A stretch of 64,000 bases of DNA from Neckera pumila (lineage: Eukaryota; Streptophyta; Bryopsida; Hypnales; Neckeraceae): the NCBI GenBank assembly GCA_963969595.1, contig OZ018417.1, positions 2,420,501-2,484,500 on the forward strand. Direction: 5' to 3'. Made by a program: the position numbers and the translations under genes. The notes below the pieces were generated by a model. It saw only the letters and a program-made list of their open reading frames with translations, made no database searches and was not told the origin of the DNA. Below are positions 12,749 to 27,089 of the stretch, one piece after another. Positions within the stretch are counted from its first letter, which is position 1. Each line of letters begins with the position of its first letter.

Positions 12749-15013
12749 TGAGGACTAGAAGGGTGTCCAGATTTCCAAAATTATGAAGATTTATTATAAA
12801 ATGCAGCTTTGAAGAATGATTTAATGATTACTCTTAAAAAATAGTTATAAAATATGTTTTGTATATCATATCTATATGATGAAATCAACTAGTACACAAC
12901 CAATATTTTTCAATGAAATTTTAAACCAAAAAATTAAAAATTACTTATAAAATCGATTGAAGACTGAATGTTTCTAATTTTTCCAAGAATTTTTCTCTTT
13001 GAAGTTCAAAAATTAAGTTCTAACCATAGTGATTTATAAAGAGTTTTATTTTACCTTTTTATTCAAGTTGATTTTGAAGGATAATTTTTCAAACTAAAAA
13101 GGTAAATTTTTGAGGCTAGACCTACCAATACCTATTGATTAATACAAAATTTGCAAAGCAAAGTCTTCAAAACCTATACTTTACAAATGTTAAAGGATTA
13201 ATGCACAAATCTTCAAAAAAATGATGGATGGAAATATGCATTTTTGTATGCTTGGGAAGTGTTTGCATTCATTTGTTATTCAAAATTTGAACGTCTGATC
13301 CTTTAGAGGTTAATGATGTGAAAACTATGAAGAATCTTCAATAATATAGGCAATCAAAGCATCTTTATGAAATTATTTTAGACAATTTTCTAGAGCAATC
13401 TCACTTTCAGTGTTAGAATTGATGTATTTCAATTCAATCATAGAGCTAGAAATTACTAATATTTTCTTTTGTCTTGTACCTATCTCTTAATGCACCCCTA
13501 AAATGCCAAGTGGTTGTTCAATAACCAATTGGAAAGTGGGGTAGGTTCTTACAAATTCAATTTCAAACAAATTCTTTTGAAATTTATAGGTGACACATGA
13601 TGTGGACATGCCTTGATGGTAAAATAATTTTTTTTTATTAGGTGTCCAAATCAAAAATTATACTATACAAAATTTTCATTCAAAATAGACAACTCTGAGT
13701 AGCATGTACAAAATTATGAAAGCAAAAATACTTGTACTATTATTTATAATTTGTTGGACAATTAATTCAAATGCAAATCATAATTTTTGGAGCATTTAGC
13801 TATTGTATTTAAAATTAATGCTAGAAGTTTATTATATAATCTCAAATGTATTCTATACTTTTTGAAATAAAAAAATTATATACTATTTAGAAATTATTCT
13901 TTTTTATTTTATAGAAATTTATAGTTTTGATGGGGTTTTACTATTGTGGAGTATCCAAAACAATGAATCTCACTTGGAAATTTAGAAAGAAGGTCCCCCT
14001 ATTAGGATGTCTTCTATTTATTGAAGGATTTAAAAAATTCCATCTCTTCTATATAGATGCAAAGAAGACTCAATTATGAGCATATTTCTGTATATTCAAA
14101 ATGATTTTTCTATAATTTCTTTGATCACATCTTGTCTCTGTAAAGTTTATCAAGATTTACTATTTCTGTTTTATTTTTCTTGAAAAACAAAAACTTCCAT
14201 TAATCTTGTAAAGTTTGAATGATTAACCAAAATTTTATTTTTGTTATTTTTCCTAAACTATGGATTCCATTCTTCAACAATAAAAATATTAAATTCTAAA
14301 TTTCATCAACACTCTCTAGACTGGAATTACTTTAGCCAATTTTTCAAGTGACGCTTGGGATTTCTATATTGACAAATACATCATCCACTTTACAACCATG
14401 GGGTTCATTTGAAGTTGCAACCAAAATCGCATAAATTTGAAGCCACACAACTAGAATTGAAGCCCAAAGAAAAATGAGTGTCTTTTCAATCTATTAATGA
14501 AGATCCTTGTCTGAAATAGTTTTGAAGATACTTTTAGTCACAAAGAGCACCAACAAGTTTTCTAGAGTTTCCAATGATAGGATTGAAAGTTTTTTCTTGA
14601 GGGAACCATTGGGTCTTATAAAGACGTAGATAAAAAAAATGCCATAGTTCTAATTCTGCTCCAATTCCATCCAATGCACAATTTGGAGCAATGTACTAGG
14701 AGGATTGACAACTAATGTAAGATGAGGCATTTTATTTTTCCTAATTGCTAGTCAATATTTTAGAAAAAAATTTATACTTAAAAACAAAATTACATATGAA
14801 TGATTGATATGTGTCATTTGAAAACAATTCCCAATAGAAATCTAATGTGCTACGGGCTTCAATATCTATATGAAAAAACCTTGTCACCAAGGTCTGCTAA
14901 CTCAAAAACGGGGCCCCAAAGCTTCAATCATGTGTCATTACCGTAGTAGCATGGAGAGTAATGGAACCTTTGTACAAATGTGTGAATTTCAACTTATTAG
15001 GATTCAAGGTCAT
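12749..15013. other. AT-rich gene-free stretch with one possible solo TTAA terminus
   Basis: No coding segments recognised. GATCCTTTAGAGGTTAA ending at 13313 resembles the right end of the TTAA family, but no partner end was found. The rest is unassigned AT-rich DNA. Confidence 0.5.
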
Positions 15014-15921
15014 TTAACCCCTAAAAGCCCATTGTCCCTTTAAAGGACAAATGGGATTTTGGGCAAGTTCCGACGGGCTGAATTTTTGTCGTAATTTTCC
15101 AAAAAAACATTTAAAGATAGAAAAATTGCTAAGCTTTCTAGGAATCTAATTGTTTTTCCAATGGGTGCCCATGAAAAAAAGTTATGCCCAAATAAGCTCA
15201 AAACAGCCTTTGGAAGGCAACAAAATTAATTATTATTGTTATTATTATTTTTAGTCTTTTTTTCTTATAAATTAAATTTTGATCTATTTCAAAAGCTTTA
15301 ATTCATTTCATTTGAATTTTTTATGAGATAGTAATGGACAATTTTGTATTTGGGCACTTAGAGCATCTTCTAAAAAAAAATAACTTGTAGGATTTATTTC
15401 TGAATGCAATTTTTACAATTTTCAAAAAAAGAGTTCCAGAAGGTTTAGTTTTTTTGCTAGAGCAATCTCACCATTGGTATTATTGCTTTTTAATTCTTTA
15501 TAAAAGCAATTAATCTTTTAGATTTTCCTTCTATCTTATACCTACTTTTATTTAACAATTTCTTTGATTAAATTTTTTTGGTTTTTCTTTTGCTAAGACT
15601 CTCAGCTCAATTCTCCACTATAAAGATTTAAAGCTCAAAATTATGTAGTAAAAAAATTTAAGTTAATAATGTTCAATTCATAAAATCTAGTCCTGCAATG
15701 TGCTGAAAAACTTATTTTTTTCACTTCAAATGCAGATATCTTGCAATCTATGCGGTCAAAAATTCTAAAAAATTTTCCACACATTCTCAAAGTAGTTAGG
15801 TATAAGATCCTACGATTAGATATGCAAAAAAGCATTTTTTTAATTTTTTTAATCTTTGCTATAAAAATGACAATTTTGGGTGTATTTTGGCAAAAAAATG
15901 GCCTGGGCCTTTACGGGTTAA
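15014..15921 (-). mobile_element. TTAA element, 908 bp, reverse orientation
   Basis: Bounded by TTAA 15014-15017 and TTAA 15918-15921. The right-type end comes first (CCCCTAAAAGCCCATTGTCC) and the left-type end last (GGCCTGGGCCTTTACGGG), so the copy is inverted relative to those at 25837 and 52525. The inner order of blocks is the exact reverse of those copies. Beyond it, 15945-16150 resembles a second, more decayed left half in the same orientation, suggesting insertion next to or within an older copy. Confidence 0.85.
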
Positions 15922-18785
15922 CCTAGTATGACTAGGTGCCAAAAAAAATATTTTTTTTCACATTAACAATAATATTTTGCAATCTATATAGTTGAATATT
16001 GTACAAAAAAATTCTACACAATTTTCACATTCATACAAGGTCTTCTGATTTGATAAGAACAATTTTTTTCTAAATGAAAATATTATTTTGCACTTTGCAT
16101 TGGAAATGATAATTTTAAAGTTTATTATGGTGTAGTTATGGCACAATTATAGCCTACAATAATAACTAGAAAACATGCATAGTAATTTGTGAAATTTTAT
16201 TTTTTTAAGCTAATTGGCATATATTGAGGAGATATTTTGTATCTTAGAAAAATATAAACTTACAATAAAATTATTTTATTTCACAAAAATTTCTTATCCC
16301 ATAGGAATTGTGTATATGTATATGAAAACAATAACAAGAGTATCATTGATTTTAGATTTAACTGATTATTTTTTCCTGTTAATTTTCATTTTGGAGTGTA
16401 ATTCCTAGTCTCTCATACTCTTACTAATAAGTCCATAGTGCTCTCATTAATAAATTTTAAGGAAAAATTAGAAAAATACAATAGAAAAAACATTGCCATT
16501 AGTAACTACTTCACTGTGATAAAAAAAAAAGGGTAACCTAAAGTAATACGGAGTAATATTTTTTTATTATTTAAACAATCTTTAAAAGTATTTGAACTAC
16601 GTGTATAGCATTGTCATATGAAGTTCCTCAACAAGACCAAACAAGACTCAAATATTACACCCACTTACGAATTACATATTTCAGTAAACTTTCTTAACTC
16701 GCATAAAACAACGAAAGAATCTGATTGATCAATTATTGAATTTGCAATTAAATTATAAATACAGTTTGTTTTTTTGTTTTGATTTGTTTTTGTTTGAACA
16801 AATGGAACAAACCATTGCATTTAAAAAAAAACGGAGTACAAAACAGCCAAGCCACAAAGGCTGGTCAATGAAGAGATATAAACACAGTTTTAACAAAGTT
16901 TCAAAACAAATAGATTGAAGTCTTTATTCATCTAAGGTAAACTAGCCTATTGTGGTCAAAATTTGGAGTCTACCCTCATGCCATTACTGAAAGTTTTCAA
17001 AAAAATTTCCACATGAAGACAAATGTGAGAAATAGTGAGAGCAATTGAAATTATATTTTTCAAACAAAGTGTGAATTTGTTACGGATTTTTGAAGTGATC
17101 TGTCCAAAGAGTCAATAGACTACTCCATAACCAACAAAAATTGTATCCAATATGCTCTTCTTAATCACCTAAAGTGGTCACAATAATTTCTAATGTAGAA
17201 GGCCATGAAAAGCCACTTCCTACAATGATTTACACTGAAAAGCAGGTGTTCTTATTGAGGTCACTAATCACTCCATTGATGTCAAGTTAGACATTAATTG
17301 TGGCCAAAATGGTTGTTATGGGATCATTAGGTGTCCACTATGGGTCATCCGACCACAATGGGTTGGTTTACCTCAATACCCTTTCTGCAACAACTGGTAT
17401 TGTATGAGAACAAAATAGATATAGACTATTTCCACCTTCAAGTTTTCTTTTTTTATGGCTTTTTAGTGCCAGATTGCACCAGAATAAAATAATTTGACTA
17501 AAAAGTGACAACAAACCGTGAAGACTTTCATCAGAAATATTAAAATTAAAAAAAAATCTTGGATGAAATTGCTAGATTGTAGATAAAATAGAATTATGGA
17601 TATGTGATATGTGCTAATGTGATATACTCTATCCAATATGTAGATGAATGTTGAAATTTAGAGCACTTTTAGAGCATTGCTATAACATATTATAGTCTAT
17701 TGCTACTTTGGTTATTCATAAAAATTGAAAAAGAAAGCCTCAAAACTAACTCTAGGACTTTGTTGCTCTTCATGCTACCAGTGGCCTCCAACTTAAGGTT
17801 TTGGACCCTTGTTTTTTGGTTAGGAGACTATGGTGATGGGATTTCTTACACAGATATTGGAACCCAATTATTGAGGGATTTTGTCTTGGCTTCATTGTAC
17901 TATTTTTTTAATGGCTTCAATATTAGCCGTGGCTTCAAAGGCACCCCATGATCACAAAGTTTAAGCTCTGCATGTTTATATAGAAATCCCAAAGGTCACT
18001 TTAAAAATCAGCTAACGAGTTTTGATCTAAAGGTTGTCTCTAGAAGTTTGTGAAGAAAATTTTACAAGACAAACATAGTTGTTTATAATCTCATAGAATG
18101 CAATCTTTCATTTGTATAAATAATGTCATTTGTATTTATTAAAAACAACATTAATCCAATTCTACCAAGTCTAGACAATTATGTTATTATAGAATACCAA
18201 TTCAAACTCATCCAACATCTGTTATTTTGAGAACACTTCACCAATGAAAGATCTTAGACGGGCTAAGATTCATGAGTCCAATATTAGTGTTTTACAACAA
18301 ATGCTATTAGTTCTTTTTTGTCAAAACTAGCCCAATTCTGTTTGTTGCCTAAGTCCGTCATCCTACTTTAATTTGGCCCCAATTCCATCCAAAAAAACAT
18401 CCAAAAAAACATCCAATGTGTTCATTTTTTCACAAAATCATGGCATTAATGCCAAGAAGGGGTAACATGTCAATTCTTCAAGGTGGGAGCACCCATTTCC
18501 CTCTACGTCCTATAAGCCATTTTGTGCAACAACACCCCAAACCGCTCATTAGGCAACCAAACTATAACATTTAGTTGTTTTTTATGGCAATTGTAGATTG
18601 GTGCATGTGAAAGCAGATATTTGGAAATAGGGCCCTTAAGAATGGGCAAGGTGCTTTTTTGTTTTTGTATTTTGACCTCTCCCAGTCTCTCATTTGCCTT
18701 CCATTCTGTTCATTAATTTTCCACACCAACTTCATGGTCTGCTCAACATGGCTTAAATGGACGATTATGGATGCTCCCACCTAAA

Positions 18786-18945
18786 TGATGAATATTTAAG
18801 GACCATTGGATACATGGAAAGGCATCCATGGGCTGTTTATAGGACATTTATGACTTCACTCTATGAGCAGTTTTATAATATCAAGATAGAACACTTCCGA
18901 AATTCACATAAATTACGATTTTAATTGAAAAATTATAATTCCACT
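18786..18945. repeat. Dispersed repeat, copy 1 (others near 41320-41415 and 53633-53790)
   Basis: The segment around TATAGGACATTTATGAC to AAATTACGATTTTAATTG matches 53633-53790 in reverse complement and 41320-41415 in direct orientation, with moderate divergence. All three lie in intergenic DNA. Class unknown; no clear terminal repeats. Confidence 0.6.
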
Positions 18946-19689
18946 CAGATTCAATTCATGAAAACAAGTGCACAATCACCTCAGAAAAATTTGTGCCCCG
19001 GGTCTCTTGGAGTTGGCCCCCAAGATATTCAGATTGCAAATCAGGGTGGTAATACGCTAAACATCAATGTTGTTGTTCCAACCACCTTCAGTCTTTCCTT
19101 TTGAAGCCCTTTGAAGACTTTGTTTGTGTGCACGCAAGTTGATGAATCATCTCATCTCTAGAAGCAAACAGTGAGTGAGATGTCACATCACATGACACAA
19201 GTTGTGTTTACTGAGTCAATTAAACAGACCTCTTTGACTGATTGGAGAGCCATACCTTCTTTTTCTGAAGAAAATTCAAATCACATGCTTAATAGGCTTG
19301 AAAACTTTTTGAATTGTCATGACATCAAATGATCATACTGATATCCCTTTAATTTGGGAGTTGCAATCAATGCGTCACCAACCAAAACACACAAAGGAAC
19401 TGAAGAACTTACAATACGGTGGGATCCATTGTCTTTTTTCAAAATTCAGTCCACCTTGGGCTTGTGTCCACTCATTCAATTTGCTGCCTCAGCTGTAAGT
19501 TAAACATGTTGCCTACAGTAATTTTGTTGGCCACCCTGCCATTTGAAAGGATTTTGTTTTGGAATCAAATCTGTATTTTTCTTAGCAACATTGCTTATGG
19601 AGGCAAGAATGAGGTACCTACACCTAAAATTACACAATGGAAATTCTTGTCTAAAATGTACTCCCACTATTCATGTGACTCTATGATTG

Positions 19690-19800
19690 CTTCCAGGTAC
19701 ACCTATTTTTCAGCACTTCAAAATTTGTAGTTTATTCACATGGTGTCCCAAAAAATGCATTTAAAAAGAAACTAGAATCTCATTTTGACTGGGTTCCACA
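19690..19800 (+). repeat. Dispersed repeat also found in an HD-ZIP III intron (33540-33650)
   Basis: GGTACACCTATTTTTCAGCA, followed by a TTTATTC block and TGTCCCAAAAAATGCAT, recurs with mismatches at 33540-33650 inside the HD-ZIP III gene. The same order of blocks is kept. Nature unknown, probably a short transposon fragment. Confidence 0.6.
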
Positions 19801-20410
19801 ATTTTTTTTTCAATATAATAGAGAAAACCATGTTGAATCATGATGAATTGCTTAATTGTGTGATTTAAGTTGTAGTTATCTTATAGGCTTGTATTTGAAC
19901 TATGAAGACAGACACGATGAGTTTTGTTCAAGAACATAGCGGAAACTCTTAAGGTGGCACTTTTTGCTACTATGCCAAGTTACTATTATTATACTAATCG
20001 AATTTTCATTTGTCCTTGTTGGCAAATGAAAAGAGATTCCAACGCACTGAAGAATGCGACATTTGGATACCGTATGCAAAAGTTATGAAGGATAAAAGTA
20101 GAGGTTCTAACATTATTTTTTTCCGTGTAGGTACATATTGATTTTGGAGATGTAGACAGGGCATGGTGATGGCAGTTTTTAATCAATGGCGCATTAGCCA
20201 ACCTAACTAGTAGATAAATTTTGTTTTGGATTGTTCAATGAATATCACTAAGGTAAGAGACCCAGTTTGTGCTACAATTCAAAAGCCACCCTATTTGCGC
20301 CACTATGTATCAGTAGTATACATTGGAAAGTTTCAAATATACAATACTAGTAACATAATGGATATGAAGTGACTAAAATAGTCAAATGGTGCAAATAGGA
20401 TTTCTTACAT

Positions 20411-20606
20411 GAATAGAAAGGATGTCACAGAGCACCAAACTACAATAGAAAGGCATTTTTCCAAATGTTGTATGGGCACCAAGGAAGGGCATGGGTTCAA
20501 ATTCCTTATAAATTGTTTTATATCCATGCCCTTCCTTGTTGCCTAGGCATTTGTTTTTTGAAATTATACCCTTGTATTGTAACTTGGTGCTCCAAGACAT
20601 CTATTC
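20411..20606. repeat. 196-bp imperfect foldback (hairpin)
   Basis: Two arms of roughly 83 nt pair around a loop of about 30 nt. Next to the loop, CAAGGAAGGGCATGG pairs perfectly with CCATGCCCTTCCTTG. Further out, GAGCACCAA pairs with TTGGTGCTC, and at the base GAATAG pairs with CTATTC. Mismatches and small bulges are spread along the stem. The shape fits either a foldback MITE or a long plant microRNA-like precursor. Expression cannot be judged from sequence. Confidence 0.75.
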
Positions 20607-22092
20607 TACTAGTATATGCAAACAAATGTATCCTAACATTTTGGAGAAGTTGCAAAAACACTCAAGTTGTGAGAGAATCTTTCAAAAACAACTTAAAATG
20701 AAGCGTTTGTCAATTTTTGGTTGTGTGAACCAAAAATAATAGTTGATAACATGTGCAATGGATAGGATGTAGCCTTTAAAATTTTATGTGCTACCCTGGC
20801 AATGTAATGTTTCTACTTTTTTGGTATTCTATGAAACATCTTCCCAATAATAATTATATATACAAACTGCAATGCTTCACATCCAAATTCAAAGGTGCAA
20901 AGACAATTGGGTGAAATATTTGGGTCATATTGGCACCAACTTAGGCACCAAGAGAGGGTAGGGCCTTTTTCTCTCCCCTCATATTCACAATTTCATGTTC
21001 TAAATATTTTTTGTATTTTAAATTTTAATAACGTATTACTGACTCATTCATAGAGTAATTGCACATCTGCCAATTTAAACCTTCATATCTCTGGATTAAT
21101 TTGAATTTCTTCACTACGTACAAATATCAAAGAAGGATAATTGATATTTTTTTACAGCAAAAACACTCTTAGAGATAATTTGCAAGTCAAATTATAACTA
21201 TCAAGCTACATTCATTTTGATATATGACTGATTGATAATAATTTGATATCATTTGTAGGTGGAAAGCCTTTTTTCTACATTTAGATAATTTCACATTTTG
21301 GATGGAAAAATCTAATTATTTGAAATATTGAAGTGTTAGATGTAATCAGTTTTTTTATGAGTTATAATACATACTAGATCAAAGATTTTTTTATATAAAA
21401 AATGAAAGTTGAATTATAAACAATATTTTGTATATTTCACTTAAAATCTTTCATGAAGGAAAAAAGACACTTAAAAACATACAATATTAGATAATTTGAA
21501 TTTATACTCATAGATCTTATGATTGCAATTTTTTGTTGAAATTTGGATTTTTCAAAATTTCAAAATGGCATAGAAATAAATTTTCTTAGGCTTTTTTTTT
21601 AGTTTAAATAAAATTCTTGAAATGGATGCTTTTAAAGAGACAAATAAGTTTGACCAAGGAACATTCATTTTCAATGAGTGAGGACTTTATGGGGTTAAAA
21701 TCCTATTTTTCTTTATGAGTGACTTTAATAATTGATTTGAATTGGAGATTTGACTTTGTGGATGAAAGATCATTGTACCAAAAAACAAATATGTGATTAA
21801 ATCATTAAATACACATATTTTCAAAATATATAAGTAAAAACACACAATGGAAACTAAGGGATGATTTTTATTATAACTCTAATATAGCACATGTATTTGT
21901 GACAATTATGGCAATCAATGTGTACTCAAATCATGCCTTTTGGTTGTTTTCACTTATTCTTTTCAAAACACAATTTGAATTTCAATGTTTTATTTAATGA
22001 AAATTATAATATACACACCTTTTTTTAAGAACCTATTAATAATATGGGCTCTTTAATGATTGTAGGCCGCTAATAATGGCTACAAAGGAGCA

Positions 22093-22200
22093 TGTCAATT
22101 TGGACATTTTTTTGTCAATTTTTTGTCAATTTGGACATTAATTTGACAGAATTCTGTCAATTTGGACATTTTAATCAATTAGGACGTATCAATTTAGACA
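22093..22200. repeat. Short internal repeat of GTCAATTTGGACATT
   Basis: The motif GTCAATTTGGACATT occurs three times intact and about twice degenerated within 108 bp, around the palindrome AATTTGACAGAATTCTGTCAAATT-like core at 22140-22161. Function unknown; perhaps a transposon end with subterminal repeats. Confidence 0.6.
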
Positions 22201-24474
22201 CTGTTTTCTTGCATATATAATTTGGGTAGTCAAAATTTCTAAAAATGTAAAGATGTAGTAGTATTATACAGTGCAACTTAGAATAATTTAGTGATTTGAT
22301 TTTCAAATAAAAGTTGTAAATTGTAATATATGAATCATACCCATACATTAATATCTAAAGTTATGGCAAACCTATATCTATCTACCACTATCACAAACAA
22401 TCTAAAAATCCTTTTAAAATTAGGTTTGCATTTGATGATAGAGATTTTTTTCAAATTTTTTATTGTGAATTTCAAATCTAAAATTCTAATTATGATCAAT
22501 TTGAAACATAGATTGTATTGATTTTTTTTATTAAATCCATATTTTAAGAGTTATTTTCAGAAGATTAAACATACTAGTATTCTTTAAACTATCAAGTTGT
22601 CAAAAAAAATTAGACTTATTAAGTGAAGAACAAACTAGATGTGGTAGACTTTTGAATTAATTAGGTTTCAATACAACAAAGATTATGTAGAAGGTCTAAC
22701 TGAAACTAAATTGAAAAGACTTCATAATTTTTAAAAAGATTGTGGATAACCATTAATTGTGGATAAATGAGTTTTCATTGCTTGTATTTTTGTTTTGATA
22801 AGTTTCTACTTCTATTCAAAATATTACACACATGTATACATATAAAATGATTATATTTGATGGGAATTTTTTTGAAAATTGGTAGATGTGAAAGTTTGTC
22901 ATATTTTGAAAACATGCGGCTAGCTTCCATGACTAAGTCACATTAAGAAGTACATGGATTGATAGAGATCTCCTTAGGATTCCAATTTGTTTTAATCAAC
23001 AACATTTTAGTCCATTATATCTTTAAATTAAATTTTCTTTCCCTATTTAGACTCTTTGATAATTTCAAGAATATTCATATCATTGATTTAAAATACATAT
23101 ATTTTTCTATAAAAGATATTATATTGATTCAATCATTAAAAAGAAAAGAAAATTCAGATGAAGTCATGTTGAAAGTTGAAAGGGTTTGAACACCTTTAAA
23201 GTAAAAAATTGGTTTAATGAATTTGTAGACAAAATCAACTAAGGATTGAAAACCCATAAAAATTTGAAAAATTATTCAAATGCCTTGATTTTATATTATA
23301 TACAAGTATAATTAATACACATTTATAATAATAAATTCAATTTAAATTTATTGTTTTTCTTCTAAATAAGTGGAATTTAATTCTAATTTTATAAAAATGA
23401 AGGAGTTTAGCACTTCGATGTATATTGCTAGTTGCCTCATCAATTGCAAGTTTTTCTTGAACAATGAATCCTAATGGAGTTTTTGTAAAAATAGACATTG
23501 AGTTCCTATAATCTATCAAAATATCAAAATGAAACACTTAATCTTGAAAATAAATGTTGACAAATATGTCACTAGCATCAATGATAGTGACAGAAGTAAA
23601 TATAATAATTTTACTTAATAGAATATATATTCTCCTTTCATTTGAGGTAATTTAGAGTATTTTATTTGATGGTCTAGGTTGGCATTTTTAGTTGAGTAAT
23701 CAATGAAAATGGCAAATGCAATTTGATAGATGATTGAAAATACAAAGATTCATTTTTTTTCCATATATGTATATTTTTGAAAAAAATATTCAAAAAATTA
23801 TAGCTTTATTTTTGGAAATATTTTTGCCAATCTAACTACTAGTTTTGGTATTATTAGTATAAAAACTAAAGACATTGTGGTTTGTGGAGACCTTTTTTAG
23901 CTTAAAATACAACAAGTCTTGTACCATACTTATGCAATGCAAATTTTTTAACATTTGTCTACTTTGCAAGATATCTAGAGTAGGACTAATTTCACAAATG
24001 TTATATTCCATATTACATGCTTGGATTTACAACTTGCAAATCCTACAAGATTTACATAATTAACACTATTTGATTTGTAACAACTATATTTTGAAATAAA
24101 ACATGATTCTTGCATTTGAAGGAGTGAAATTTTCTTTAGTGAATTATTACCAAAATCTTACTTGATTTTTGAATTGGCTCACTTTACACTAGAAATAAGT
24201 GAAAAAAAAATAGATGAAATAGCCAAAAGCATCTCTAAGAAGTATGAGATTTTTCAACATTTGAATGAAGTTTATTATTTTTAGGCAATATTATATGTAA
24301 TTGAATGATGGATGGTCAAAATTGGATGACTTCTCTCACCCATTTGCATTCAAGAATGCGTGTCACCCTTAAAAACATAAGAAATCATTGATCCAAATCA
24401 AATACTTTGTACCAATAAAAAGGGGTGGCAAAATTTCATTGTTCAGGGCAAGCCATAGGTTGGTTCATTATTAG

Positions 24475-24683
24475 CTGTACTAAATAGTGGGTTGCCTTAA
24501 TAATTAGGTTGCCTTCACCACAGAAGTTACCTCATGACTCACTACTTGTCCAGATGGAAGCCTATCCCATTCCCTAAACCTGAGCCATGAAGCAATGCAT
24601 TCTTCTATAATAACCGTATATATTCATATAGTGTAGAATGTCAAAATTAGTGTTGGGCTACCAAATTTCACTATTTAGTGTAG
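24475..24683. mobile_element. Small TIR element, family B, copy 1
   Basis: About 209 bp with imperfect terminal inverted repeats: CTGTACTAAATAGTG at the left, and CACTATTTAGTGTAG at the right, followed inward by the GGTTGCC/GGGCTACC pair. A related copy lies at 36685-36923. No coding capacity, so a MITE. Target-site duplication could not be established. Confidence 0.7.
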
Positions 24684-25836
24684 GGGAATTGGAAAAAATC
24701 TTGGTTGCACTTCAAAAACATAGAAAAAAATCCTTTGAAAAATCTACAAAATTTCTATCTAGAATAACAAATAGAGAAAACTCCATACTCAATGCTTGAA
24801 GAATCGGTTTCATATGGGAATTAAAGAAAAACGGCTGGTAAAACTCCCAAAATATCCCTAACGACTCCCATTGGAGCGGCTCATTTTTGGTCTTGCCCAA
24901 TGAATTTGCTCCATCTGTGATTTTATAAAAAGGCTTGAACTTTTCAGGGTTTCCTGGAACCAAGTCCAGATGCCCCCGGCGCTAAACTGGCAACCAATGG
25001 GCTCCCTCTCCCTACCCTAGGACACTGATTACTGCCCCATTTTACGTTCCACAATCAGCTAAATTTGGTCCCTAAATTGGAGCTGTCCGTGTTTTTTTCA
25101 ACCAAAGCTACATAATTGCTTGGGAGCATCTTTAAATTTGTGATCGGGAGAAAAAAAACTGGAAAAACATTTTCTTAAAATTAGCCCCAAATGTGGAAAA
25201 TATTTAATTTAGCCCTAGTGGAAAAAAAATCCTTGCCAACCAAGATTCGCCCTTTCTTAGGGGCCACTAATATCTCCAGGCTCCGGGTTGGGAATAGTAG
25301 CTTGGTGAGTGGGGGTGATGGATAAAAGGACAAGCATGGGTGCACAATAACAGGGGGAATCTCAACAAGATAATTCAATGTCTTACTAAAAATTCCATTT
25401 TAAGTGGGCAATAATTCAAGGATTAGTTCAAAGTCTTGGATTAGCCGATTTCATCAAACAATTGATTGCACTGACTATTGTATTGTAGGTGAAATCACGT
25501 TTAGGGAGAGTGGGGCCCGGGGTGAACCAACCCCCTTGTTCGCCCCAATTTTATCCCTTGGAAAAACAAGATTTTTCATTTATTTATCAGCCATGATAAA
25601 ATTTTGAAATTTTGAATTCATCTTTGTAATTCAAGATCTCTAATTAAGGTCTCAAATTAGTCACGAGAGGTCTAGAAGATGAATTAATCAAGCATAAAAT
25701 AGGGGGCTTTTTTTACATGCACCTTTAGAATGACTTCAGGAAGATAAGTGAGGAGGTTGGATCACCCCAACTGGAAGGGGGAAAAAAAATCCCATTTGCC
25801 TCCATCATCTACCCATTACCACAATCGTAGTAACTC

Positions 25837-26766
25837 TTAACCCCTAAAGGACCAAGGCCCTTTTTCTGCCCCAAAACTCTCAAAACTGCCATTTCTAGAG
25901 CAAAGTGTAAAAAACTTGAAAAATGTTTTTTTTGCACATCTAACCATAGGATCTTATACCTAACTAGTATGAGAATGTGTGGAAAAAATTTCAGAATTTT
26001 TGACCGCATAGATTGCAAGATATCTGCATTTGAAGTGAAAAAAACAAGTTTTTCAGCACATTGCGAGACTAGATTTTTTGACTTTGAATATTTTTAACTT
26101 AAATTTTTTGCACTACAGAGTTTTGAGCTTTAAATCTTTCTAGTGGAGAATTGTGTTGAGAGTCTAGGGAATAAAAGGAATTCAAAAAAACTTAGTTTTC
26201 ATTTTAAAAAAAATTGTTAAGTAGAAGTAGGTACAAGATAGAAGGAAAATCTAAAATATTAATATCTTTTAGATGGAATTAAAATGCACTAATCCCAATG
26301 GTGAGATTTTTCTAGCACAAAAATCAAACCATGTGGAACTTTTTTATTTGAAAAATTGCAAAAATTGCATTCCAAAATGAATCTTACAAGTTATTTTTTC
26401 AAGAAGATGCTCTAATTGCCCAAAAAACAAGATTGTCCATAATTTTCTCATAAAAAATCCAAATGAAATGAACCAAAGCTTCTTAAATAGCCAAAAAAAT
26501 AATCTATAAGTGAAAAAAAATTTAAAAAAAAAATTTAAATTTTTTGCAAATTTTTTTTGCTACCTCCTCTCCCCTGTTTTGAGCTTATTTGGGCATAACT
26601 TTTGTTCCCGGGCTTCGATTGAAAAATAAATTATATTCCCACAAAGCTTATCAGTTCTTCTATCTCCAAAAAAAGTTTCAAAAAATCATGACAAAAATTC
26701 AGCCCGTAAGTACCTGCCTGAAATCCCATTTGTCCCCCGAACGGACAATGGTCCTTTAGGGGTTAA
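25837..26766 (+). mobile_element. Full-length 930-bp TTAA element (best reference copy)
   Basis: Begins with TTAA 25837-25840 and CCCCTAAAGGACCAAGG, ends with CAATGGTCCTTTAGGGG and TTAA 26763-26766. The outermost 14 bp form a perfect inverted repeat (CCCCTAAAGGACCA/TGGTCCTTTAGGGG), while the subterminal sequences of the two ends differ. No ORF above noise, so non-autonomous. TTAA target sites and CCC-starting termini are typical of the piggyBac superfamily. Confidence 0.9.
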
Positions 26767-27089
26767 GCATCATGACAATATACAATACACTTAGGGAGGG
26801 TACATGTCACCATGTGGTTTAGCATGGATCTACCTACTTTTAATGAATTTAGTCCCAACAAATTTTGAAAAATCATAAAAAATTAATTTCTTGTCGGAAT
26901 GTCTTGATTCTATTTACAAATGGCTTCTCTCAAACTTTTCTATCTTTGAAAAGTACGTGAGTTGACAAAGAGCTTCTCCAAGGTACCTAGATAGCAAATC
27001 TAGGTACCTTAAACTAATGTACTTGTACCAATTTGTTGTCTCCACTACCCAGAAATTTTAAAACACTTCGAAAGAGCATTGGTTGGAGG

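Larger units (their letters stand above)
15922..25836. other. 10 kb AT-rich intergenic region, no genes recognised
   Basis: No conserved ORF or exon chain. Contents listed separately: a decayed TTAA-family fragment (15945-16150), a dispersed repeat (18786-18945), a second dispersed repeat (19690-19800), a long imperfect hairpin (20411-20606), a short internal repeat block (22093-22200) and a small TIR element (24475-24683). The phrase GGACTTTATGGGGTTAA ending at 21698 resembles a lone TTAA-family terminus. ORFs such as 17700-17951 and 19419-19730 have no recognisable homology. Confidence 0.55.

Noticed and set aside
15926..24063. Scattered ORFs of 60-100 residues in the AT-rich field
   Set aside because: Low-complexity, AT-driven, without homologous partners, and many overlap identified repeats.
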